Assembly: GCA_037128595.1 (NCBI GenBank)
Contig: JBAXWB010000031.1
Coordinates: forward strand, 1-56,983
DNA length: 56,983 nucleotides
From: a bacterium
Lineage (GTDB): Bacteria > Verrucomicrobiota > Kiritimatiellia > CAIKKV01 > CAITUY01
Reading direction: 5' to 3'
Under the pieces are notes generated by a model. The model had not been told where the DNA came from and did no database searches. It worked only from the letters and a program-made list of their open reading frames with translations. This document shows, in pieces, positions 51,123 to 56,983 of the stretch (positions are counted from its first letter, which is position 1; the number at the start of each line of letters is the position of its first letter). A program made the translations under genes and the position numbers.

Positions 51123-51221
51123 GATTGCTTCCCATTTGAATCCCGATCTTAGCCAGCGTGACTTTTGAGGCGTTACGAGCGTGCGAGCCGTCGCTCTCCA
51201 AAAGTTGGTTTGCGACTTCAT

Positions 51222-51479
51222 TCATGAATTGATCAATTTGTCGTATTCGGCATGTGGGCCAACCCAGAACCAAACGATCCCTTCTGCTGAGTCAACACCG
51301 AGGGCTCTATAATTCCGGCCTACACGTGCTGACCAGAAACGGCCTGTCTTCTTGAGATGCAAAGAGGGATGGCGAGGATTTTCTTTAAGGAGGAGGAATT
51401 GTTGATCTGCTAAATCCCGAATTGTCACAGGTAGATCGTGGTAACATAACCAAAACTATGAACTTGCCTTATGACTCAC
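51222..51479 (-). pseudogene. HigB/RelE-like toxin gene with in-frame amber codon
   Basis: From GTG at 51479, overlapping the antitoxin stop by GTGA, the frame reads VSHKASS, then TAG at 51458-51456, then FWLCYHDLPVTIRDLADQQFLLLKENPRHPSLHLKK...FWSARVGRNYRALGV...WFWVGPHAEYDKLINS. The whole 85-codon frame matches the RelE/ParE-HigB-like toxin family (NYRALG, WFW.GPH.EYD). The stop at codon 8 breaks the reading. A GTG at 51428 could still give a 68-residue C-terminal part. A sequencing error or amber suppression is an alternative. Confidence 0.75.
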
Positions 51480-51679
51480 AAATCGGTGCACCTTCCATCG
51501 GCCAGATCGCGCAGTGCGCGATCGGCCAGATGATCCAAAGCGCCGCTTTTCGCATCCTTTTCGATCTGCTTATCCCATAATTCAGCATCAAAGTTGTGAA
51601 ACCATAACCGAAAAGCATTCAGCTGGCGCTCAGGTAAATGCGCCACCACTTTTTCAAGCTCTTTAACATCGGTTGTCAT
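51476..51679 (-). CDS. Antitoxin partner of the broken HigB/RelE-like toxin
   Basis: The 67-residue acidic helical protein reads LPERQLNAFRLWFHNFDAELWDKQIEKDAKSGALDHLADRALRDLADGRC. This pattern is typical of short antitoxins coded directly before RelE/ParE-like toxins. It lacks a DNA-binding domain of its own. No Shine-Dalgarno is visible, and a promoter -10 sits 6 nt upstream of the ATG, so the mRNA may be leaderless. Confidence 0.75.
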   Translation of the reverse strand: MTTDVKELEKVVAHLPERQLNAFRLWFHNFDAELWDKQIEKDAKSGALDHLADRALRDLADGRCTDL

Positions 51680-51685
51680 GTCAAT

Positions 51686-51715
51686 ATTTTAGCGACTCTG
51701 AATGGCATTTATCAA
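51686..51715 (-). promoter_or_regulatory. Promoter giving a leaderless antitoxin mRNA (candidate)
   Basis: On the minus strand TTGATA (51715-51710), an 18-nt spacer and TAAAAT (51691-51686) are followed after 6 nt by the ATG at 51679. The transcription start would fall on or next to the start codon. Confidence 0.45.
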
Positions 51716-51871
51716 GGGGAATTGTTTTGTATTCATTTTTCCAGCATCATCGCCCGCGCCCTATTGCCCGAACGGTGGCGCTTTGGCTGAGGCGCGTCAG
51801 CGCCGATAGCCAGGAGCGTCTGGTTGGGGGCATTTCTGTTTTCCAGATTCGGTCATTTTGATTGTTCCTCT

Positions 51872-51954
51872 TGTGGGAGGCGCGCTATGCGCGGCGACTT
51901 GTCCGGTCCAGGCACCCAGTTGAGCCTGTCGCGGCGCGTAGCGCCCCTCCCACA
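51872..51954. repeat. REP-like long imperfect palindrome
   Basis: Arm 51872-51898 (TGTGGGAGGCGCGCTATGCG...) pairs imperfectly with 51927-51954 over about 27 bp. The second arm belongs to the 87-bp repeat. Such GTGGGAGG-type palindromes are typical targets of REP-associated tyrosine transposases, and a truncated one lies at 53.0-53.2 kb. Confidence 0.65.
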
Positions 51955-51995
51955 GGGAACCTATTCCCATTCATCCTCTTTTAGTTTCAATCCCA
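51909..51995 (-). repeat. 87-bp accessory repeat, copy 2
   Basis: Equal in length to 50263-50349 with about four differences. It again carries the REP arm and, on the minus strand, the codons for GLKLKEDEWE and a stop. Here the codons are the end of a complete small frame (51961-52005). Confidence 0.7.
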
Positions 51996-52005
51996 CGTTA
52001 TCCAT
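51961..52005 (-). CDS. Micro-ORF of 14 codons, or antitoxin remnant
   Basis: ATG at 52005 gives MDNVGLKLKEDEWE and a TAG stop at 51961. AGGAGGT ends 5 nt before the ATG, and a long palindrome lies just upstream. The last ten residues recur in the other repeat copy. It may be a functional small peptide or what is left of a deleted antitoxin-like gene. The function is unknown. Confidence 0.35.
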   Translation of the reverse strand: MDNVGLKLKEDEWE

Positions 52006-52020
52006 CGCTAACCTCCTATT

Positions 52021-52053
52021 ATCATGATATCAGGCGCGCCTGATATACATGAT
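52021..52053. promoter_or_regulatory. Palindromic operator-like site
   Basis: The 20-bp perfect palindrome ATATCAGGCGCGCCTGATAT (52027-52046) is extended by ATCATG on the left (52021-52026) and CATGAT on the right (52048-52053) with one extra base. It lies directly upstream of the ribosome site of the micro-ORF. This is typical of toxin-antitoxin operators. Confidence 0.6.
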
Positions 52054-52304
52054 AAAACCCAGCAAAGGACGAACGCAAGGGAACTTAGGTTTTCGGTGGA
52101 AGAAGAACCCCGCTAGCCAGTAGCCATTGCAACACCAAGGGGCTGTGCGGCGGGACATCTTGGTGTGCTTCTGTTAGTTGGTAAAAATTGCCATGTTTAG
52201 AGCTAGGAAACAAGGAAAACGGGGGTATTGAAAGATAGCGCTTGCAGAGACAATTGCCTGGGAATACCATCCCATGACAGGAAATGTGTTATTCTTGATA
52301 TTGA
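52054..52304. other. Gene-free stretch, accessory region
   Basis: No gene is supported here. A minus-strand frame ends ...VLQWLLASGVLLPPKT but lacks a recognisable start or family. A weak inverted repeat (TGGGA/TCCCA) lies near 52258-52272. Confidence 0.4.
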
Positions 52305-52577
52305 ATGAATTTACAGAAGATACCTGGGAACGTATTTGAGATAGCAGGATCCGTAGTTGGATTCTCAGGGTCGATATTTATTGCCCTTCAGATTAGGGCG
52401 GAACTAGCATCAACGGCAACGTCCATGTCGTCTGCCTTCATTTTCGGGTTCCTCCTGAACTATACATTCTGGATTCTCTACGGAATTAGATTTCGTCGAT
52501 CGGCAGTCTGGCTGGTAAACGTAGTTGCCGCAGCATTTCAAACGGCACTTCTAATAATCGTACTGATGAAGCACTGA
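52305..52577 (+). CDS. SemiSWEET / PQ-loop-like small membrane protein
   Basis: The 90-residue protein has three transmembrane helices in the SemiSWEET pattern: GSVVGFSGSIFIALQIRAEL (with LQ in place of PQ), FIFGFLLNYTFWILYGI (WxLYG motif), and VWLVNVVAAAFQTALLIIVL (conserved Asn). SemiSWEETs act as dimers that let sugars cross the membrane. The start is ATG at 52305; the ribosome site is weak. The attC-like structure follows 66 nt downstream, so this could be an integron cassette. Confidence 0.7.
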   Translation: MNLQKIPGNVFEIAGSVVGFSGSIFIALQIRAELASTATSMSSAFIFGFLLNYTFWILYGIRFRRSAVWLVNVVAAAFQTALLIIVLMKH

Positions 52578-52643
52578 TTACAGCAACATTTCCCTACGCG
52601 ATAATTCGTGATTGAATCCCGGAATGAAGAGAAACATGAAGCA

Positions 52644-52707
52644 ACCCAACCACACACTCGTGCCTGCCGTCGCTAAATGCTCCGGCGGCACAGTGTGAGC
52701 GTTCGAC
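52644..52707 (+). other. Integron attC-like recombination site (candidate)
   Basis: ACCCAAC (52644-52650) at the left and GTTCGAC (52701-52707) at the right resemble the R'' (RYYYAAC) and R' (GTTRRRY, one mismatch) boxes. Between them are unpaired spacers (CA and AGC), then stems 52653-52657/52693-52697, 52660-52664/52687-52691 and 52666-52669/52683-52686, with a single bulged T at 52665 and a 13-nt loop. Imperfect pairing with an extrahelical base is the hallmark of attC. A gene starts 10 nt after the right box, as in cassettes. No integrase is in the window. Confidence 0.45.
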
Positions 52708-52717
52708 CATAGACAAA

Positions 52718-52927
52718 ATGAGATTAACTGCAAAAATTAGCCATGATCCAAAGGTAAAACGGCTGATGCTCGTGCCGGAAAAAACTGGGTGCTTTGTGTT
52801 TCTGTTTGATGGAATTGAAGATGGCCCATGCTTTGCTGATCACTGGCTCAACTCACTCGAAACAGCGAAAGAATTCTGCCATAAGACATTTGGTGTTCCG
52901 ATTGAAGGATGGTCAAAGATTGCGGAT
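52718..52927 (+). pseudogene. 3'-truncated small hypothetical gene
   Basis: The first 70 codons (MRLTAKISHDPKVKRL, GCFVFLFDGIEDGPCFADHW, LNSLETAKEFCHKTFGV) look like a small soluble protein family that I have seen in other bacteria, in which the chain continues to about 85-95 residues. After codon 70 the frame goes on in low-quality sequence to 53266 but overlaps the RAYT remnant on the other strand, so the true 3' end is lost. The function is unknown. Confidence 0.55.
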
Positions 52928-53020
52928 TCTGGTCATACAAGGACTGCTCGGCCTCCTCTTGGAAAGCTTTGGTCCCCCATCGCAAATCGGCTCCGTCGCC
53001 TCGATTCCCGGATAACTTCG

Positions 53021-53209
53021 TCATCCTCGCCAAGCATAGACTCCACATACTTGCGATACGACCACCTGATCCGCCTCCAATGCATGATCAAGTTGCTCAA
53101 GGAAACGCCCGTAATCCGCCGGCTCCAGAAACACCGCCGCTCGCCCGTTCCCCCGGCTCATCACATGATACTTCGCGCCCGCGTATCGAATCCTCCATGG
53201 CCTTGGCAT
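53021..53209 (-). pseudogene. Truncated REP-associated tyrosine transposase (RAYT)
   Basis: From ATG at 53209 the frame reads MPRPWRIRYAGAKYHVMSRG, then NGRAAVFLEPADYGRFLEQL and DHALEADQVV. This is the conserved N-terminus of Y1 transposases of the RAYT group. It ends after about 62 codons in a stop; the HUH motif and the catalytic Tyr are absent. A remnant. It fits with the REP-like palindromes 1-3 kb away. Confidence 0.8.
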
Positions 53210-53218
53210 GCCCCGCAT

Positions 53219-53774
53219 ACTTCTCCCAAGCCAGGATTAAGTCAATCGTTTAATCTATATTATTAATATAGCTATACACTCACTCATCAACGACGCAGGG
53301 CACCCCACCCCAAATCCCGGTCATTTTCTAGTTTCTAGGTCTGACCCTGCCTCCACTGCCTCCCCAGTCGGCAATGCTCCAAAGGACAGGCGGGGAATGG
53401 ATATCTGCAGACACGATCTTCTATCAGCGAAGGCTATCAAAACCCACGGTTTAATACCCTTATTAAATTTCGTGGTCACACCCATTTCAGGCATTTCGCT
53501 CGCATCGCCGCGATCCATCCGCAAATGCGGCGCGGCCCCCTCGCTAACCCACCGCATTATCAATGCTTCACGCGGTCATCTTTGACCATCTCTTGCCATT
53601 CAGGACCGTCTCAAACATTTCGCTCGGTCTGTCAGATAATGTTATCCGCCAATCACCTTATCAGGCGAACCCTTATACATCATTCAGGGATTACCCGATA
53701 TGAATATAGAGGGCGCCTCTCTACGATCCACTCGGAATATGGGCAAGAATAATGAATTCATAAGGAGATTGCCG
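53219..53774. other. Gene-free stretch between RAYT remnant and beta-helix gene
   Basis: It holds an AT-rich perfect inverted repeat (53255-53262 with 53264-53271), and a segment around 53300-53345 (ATTTTCTAGTTTCTAGGTCTGACC type) that resembles the flank of RAYT elements. Short frames exist on both strands but none shows a ribosome site or family. The leader of the beta-helix gene lies at the right end. Confidence 0.45.
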
Positions 53775-53775
53775 T

Positions 53776-56706
53776 GTGAAAAACATACGACGGAAGAAAC
53801 TCTACTTCGGCCGCGGAAGACTGATGCCGATGCTGGTTGGTTTTGGTCTGACCCTCGCCGGAACGGTGTCAGCGCAGTTCAATGGAAATAACCAGTCAAT
53901 TGTGATCAGCGGAGCCAGCAGCAACTGGGCGGGGGATTACTTCGTGGGGCGCACCAACTCTTCCGACCTGCTGCGCATCGAGAGCGGTGGGAAGCTCGCT
54001 GTCAGCAACGGGAACGGCTATATCGGTTACGCTGAGTATGCCGACAACAACAAGATGCAGGTGACGGGCAGCGGGGCCCTGTGGACTAACGACGGGAGTT
54101 TGTGCATTGGTTACGCGGGTCCGGCCTCCCAGTTATCCATCAGCGACAGTGGTAAAATCTTCTGTGGTGCCGGGATTCTAGGCTATGCGGATACTAGCAC
54201 CAACAACTCGGTGGTGGTGACGGATCCGGGTACGACATGGTTTGCGGGGTCCTTGAGTGTCGGAGGCGGGGGATCAGGCAATCAACTGACGATCGCCAAC
54301 GGGGCCAGGGTCATCAGCGACGTCAGTTATGTGGGTTTGTACTCCTGGAGCGGCAGCAATACGGTGCTGGTGACGGATAGCGGTTCGGTCTGGAGCAACA
54401 GTTCATACGTGTATGTCGGCACCGGGGGTTCCGGCAACCAACTTGCAATCCTTAATGGGGGCGTCGTGTGCGACACCCTCGGATGCCTGTCGCTCGACAG
54501 CCGGGGGCTAGTGTCGGGACACGGATCGGTCTGGAGCAACAGTTCCGACCTGCGCGTTGAAGGATCGGGCGTTCAGCTCGACATCACCCGCACCGGCAGG
54601 GTATTCAGTGCGAACGGTTATCTGGGCTATTACCAACCCGGTAACGGTAGTGGAGTGCTGGTGGCAGACCCGGGATCGGCTTGGAACAACGACCTTGACC
54701 TGTGGATTGGATATCAGGGGGGGGGCTATTATCTCGCCATCACGAACGGGGCCATGGTCGATAACAGCGATGGTCATGTCGGTTACTTTGATTCGAGCAG
54801 CAGCAATACGGTGGTGGTGGCTGGTGCCGGTTCGGTCTGGAGCAACCGCGGCACGTTGTACATGGGGCAGTTCGGTCCGGGCAACCAATTGACAGTCATC
54901 AACGGCGCCAAGGTGTACGACGACATCGCCGAACTGGGATCCGAGGTATCCAGCAGTAGTAACAAGGTGGTGGTGGCTGGTGCCAGTTCGGTCTGGAGCA
55001 ACCGCTCCAGCCTGTATGTGGGTTCATCTGGCGGTAGCAGCCAGTTGCTGATGATCCAGAACGGCGGGGCCGTGTATGACGACAACTGCATCCTGGGTTA
55101 CGATACCGCCAGTAGCAATAACACGGTGGTGGTGAACGGTCCCGGCTCGGTATGGAGCCATGCCAGCCAACTGGCTATCGGACTTTCAGGTACCGATAAC
55201 CAACTCGTGATCACCAACGGAGGAGCAGTGATCAGCGCCAGTGGCGGAATCAACACGAGCAACAACAGGATTGGTGTGACCGGTTCCGGCTCAACTTGGA
55301 GCAATGTCACCTTTCTTATATTCGGCGGAAGGAGTAACCTGCTCGTGGCCAGTGATGGCGGGAAGGTGGTCTGCAACGAGGGCCGGCTAGGTGGCAACGA
55401 TAACACCGTCTGGGTGACAGATCCCGGCTCAGTTTGGACGAGCCGCACTAACTTCTACGTCGGTTACCTCGGCGTGGGCAATCAACTGTCGCTGAGGGCT
55501 GGAGGTGCGGCATACGCCGATAACGGAATTCTGGGCTTCGAGGATGGTGACAGCAACAACACGGTGGAGGTGACCGGGGCCGGCTCGGTTATGAACTGCC
55601 GCAACACGATTCAGGTCGGTGTTGACGGTAACCGCAATTCTCTGATTATCAGCAACGATGGTGCTGTGTCAGTGTTGTCATCGGGTTTAGTGGTGGGAGT
55701 CGGCCAGACCTGTGAGGGCAACAAGGTGACGCTCGCTGGTGGCGCCTTGACGGGGACCAACGCGTCGGGCAACTGCGCTCTCGAGGTTCACCGCGGCCTT
55801 TTCGGGTTGAATGGCGGAGCCGTGAATGCCGATCGACTCCTGGTGACCAATGGTGCGAGTAGTGTTTTTACGTTCAGCAGCGGATCGATGAAAACGAAAT
55901 GGGCCATAGTTGATAATGGCCAGGTCTTTGTGGTCGGCAATGGCATTGCCCCCGCAACCTACACCGTGACTGGAGGGACAAATATCTTTGCCAACGGCCT
56001 GAGCATCCGTACCAACGCCACGCTTGCCGGTTGTGCCGCCATCACCGGAAGTGTCCTGGTTGAGGGTCGTGTGATAGCTGATAGCTCCGCGTCTTCCTCA
56101 AAATCAGCCTTCCAGTCTGAGGGTATTGCCGCCACCCAGAACGGTCTGACAATCAGCGGCAGCGTCACCAACAACGGCTTAATGGCCGCCATCAACGGCG
56201 GGGTGCTGGAGGTTATGGGTGCGGTGGTCAACAACGGAATCATCGACATCATTAGCGGCACCACGAATTTCCATTCCACGTTTGTCAACAATGGCATCGT
56301 GCTGGACGCCGCCGGTGACGCTGATGGCGATGGTCTTCCCAACGGCTGGGAACGGGCGTACCAGTTGGATGTGCTCTCGGCCGTCGGCGCCAATGGGGCT
56401 GCCGGTAATCCTGACGGTGACGGGATGAACAACCTGGAGGAATATGTTGCCGGCACGGATCCGACGAATGCCGATTCAGTGCTGGCCATTACGGGCATCC
56501 ATGGCACTTCTTCCGGCATTCGGGTGGACTGGAAAGGAGGCACGGTTGCCTGGCAGTACCTGGAGTGTGCCGATGCGCTCTACGCCACGGGCTCGCTATG
56601 GCGGTCGATCTTCACCAACCCGCCACCGACAGCCCTGACGACCAACCTCATCGACGCTAGCGCCACAAACAGGAGTCTCTTCTATCGCATCAAAGCGAAG
56701 CGGTGA
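53776..56706 (+). CDS. Large secreted beta-helix (autotransporter-like) surface protein
   Basis: The 976-residue protein starts with GTG at 53776 (AAGGAG 8 nt upstream) and a long signal peptide (cleavage after VSAQ at about residue 35). Residues about 40-650 consist of some 11-12 repeats of 45-55 residues with the pattern V-x-G-x-GS-x-WSN ... L-x-VG ... N-x-L-x-I-x-NGG-x-V, a right-handed beta-helix as in autotransporter passengers. Near 850-890 are Asp-rich calcium-type repeats (DADGDGLPNGWE, NPDGDGMNNLEEY). There is no C-terminal beta-barrel or PEP-CTERM anchor. It is likely to be surface-exposed or released; its ligand is unknown. Confidence 0.8.
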   Translation: MKNIRRKKLYFGRGRLMPMLVGFGLTLAGTVSAQFNGNNQSIVISGASSNWAGDYFVGRTNSSDLLRIESGGKLAVSNGNGYIGYAEYADNNKMQVTGSGALWTNDGSLCIGYAGPASQLSISDSGKIFCGAGILGYADTSTNNSVVVTDPGTTWFAGSLSVGGGGSGNQLTIANGARVISDVSYVGLYSWSGSNTVLVTDSGSVWSNSSYVYVGTGGSGNQLAILNGGVVCDTLGCLSLDSRGLVSGHGSVWSNSSDLRVEGSGVQLDITRTGRVFSANGYLGYYQPGNGSGVLVADPGSAWNNDLDLWIGYQGGGYYLAITNGAMVDNSDGHVGYFDSSSSNTVVVAGAGSVWSNRGTLYMGQFGPGNQLTVINGAKVYDDIAELGSEVSSSSNKVVVAGASSVWSNRSSLYVGSSGGSSQLLMIQNGGAVYDDNCILGYDTASSNNTVVVNGPGSVWSHASQLAIGLSGTDNQLVITNGGAVISASGGINTSNNRIGVTGSGSTWSNVTFLIFGGRSNLLVASDGGKVVCNEGRLGGNDNTVWVTDPGSVWTSRTNFYVGYLGVGNQLSLRAGGAAYADNGILGFEDGDSNNTVEVTGAGSVMNCRNTIQVGVDGNRNSLIISNDGAVSVLSSGLVVGVGQTCEGNKVTLAGGALTGTNASGNCALEVHRGLFGLNGGAVNADRLLVTNGASSVFTFSSGSMKTKWAIVDNGQVFVVGNGIAPATYTVTGGTNIFANGLSIRTNATLAGCAAITGSVLVEGRVIADSSASSSKSAFQSEGIAATQNGLTISGSVTNNGLMAAINGGVLEVMGAVVNNGIIDIISGTTNFHSTFVNNGIVLDAAGDADGDGLPNGWERAYQLDVLSAVGANGAAGNPDGDGMNNLEEYVAGTDPTNADSVLAITGIHGTSSGIRVDWKGGTVAWQYLECADALYATGSLWRSIFTNPPPTALTTNLIDASATNRSLFYRIKAKR

Positions 56707-56983
56707 CCCTTTCGTAGGACACGCATGATTCCGGAGTTTGGCAACCGCGTTTCCACGTTCTGTGATGTTACGCATGAGAGTCATCATTGTGTTGGCCTAT
56801 AATGATGGAGAGATCCTAGTTGGCGGGCTGGTTTTCTGTGCATTTAGGTTCGGCAACCCGATCCCACCTGTCCGTTGGAGAAGGCAGCAACGTGGGCGAC
56901 GCAATCGTCGGCATTGCTCCTTATAACAGGGTGGCCGACAAAATTCTTCAGTTAGGCAGCGCGAGCCAGGGGCTTATTGCGTG
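56707..56983. other. 3' end of the window, no gene seen
   Basis: No reading frame is convincing. A TATAAT lies at 56798-56803 without a clear -35. The region may be the leader of a gene beyond the window. Confidence 0.4.

Noticed and set aside
52718-53266. A full 182-residue protein
   Set aside because: After codon 70 the sequence is low-quality, Ser/Pro/Arg-rich and antisense to the RAYT remnant, so only the first part is kept.
56738-56926. Small frame of 62 codons at the right end
   Set aside because: Arg-rich tail, no ribosome site, no family resemblance.
1-56983. CRISPR array or rRNA operon
   Set aside because: No set of regularly spaced direct repeats and no rRNA-like sequence was seen.

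Overview
The window looks like chromosomal DNA of a GC-rich Gram-negative bacterium of the PVC type, most likely Verrucomicrobiota or Kiritimatiellota. This is an inference from gene content: many secreted polysaccharide-degrading proteins (a heparinase II/III-type lyase and two GH9 enzymes), a Trp-rich beta-helix surface protein ending in Asp-rich 'DxDGDGLPNGWE' calcium-type repeats, a pseudokinase-LRR protein, a SUMF1-domain secreted protein, an ExbD-like protein and a pilin-like protein. A taxonomic call would need rRNA or marker-gene comparison.

Layout. 0-3.6 kb: a remnant of a secreted protein and a heparinase-like lyase, between two copies of a hairpin-containing dispersed repeat. 3.6-8.4 kb: TSCPD protein, pilin-like protein, then Rrf2 regulator, NifU-like Fe-S scaffold and a three-gene ABC-2 exporter. 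8.5-13.1 kb: divergent HisI, tRNA-Val(CAC), an outer-membrane-like protein, and the translation operon thrS-infC-rpmI-rplT. infC has the AUU start codon known from autoregulated IF-3 genes, and a clear intrinsic terminator follows rplT. 13.1-21 kb: orphan ExbD, two small single-span membrane proteins, an FAD enzyme, the thiamine operon thiS-thiG-thiH-thiE, and a receiver / degenerate GGDEF / receiver signalling protein. 21-27.4 kb: UDP-glucuronate decarboxylase-like enzyme, GrpB protein, TetR regulator, then a tightly coupled trio: lysine 2,3-aminomutase, a Ddl-like ATP-grasp ligase, and an ATP-grasp/GNAT fusion. The trio is the best candidate for an undescribed pathway (an acetylated beta-lysine conjugate). 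27.4-36.4 kb: a coupled operon of a redoxin-like membrane protein, a 14-cysteine NHL-type protein and a PhnD/PQQ-propeller fusion; a sensor histidine kinase; cydAB; and a ferredoxin-nitroreductase. 36.6-49.7 kb: pseudokinase-LRR protein, PHP phosphatase, a secreted protein, two GH9 enzymes with a cysteine-cluster protein between them, a broken PRC-barrel gene and a SUMF1-domain protein.

49.8-53.7 kb is an accessory patch: an RHH/PIN toxin-antitoxin pair with a visible operator, a second toxin-antitoxin pair whose toxin has an in-frame amber codon, two 87-bp repeats carrying a REP-like arm and a conserved 11-codon coding tail, a micro-ORF under a palindromic operator, a SemiSWEET-like gene followed by an integron attC-like structure, a truncated gene, and a truncated REP-associated (RAYT) transposase. 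The rest of the window is a large beta-helix surface protein.

Limits: all calls come from reading the sequence and remembered family motifs. No search or structure prediction was run.
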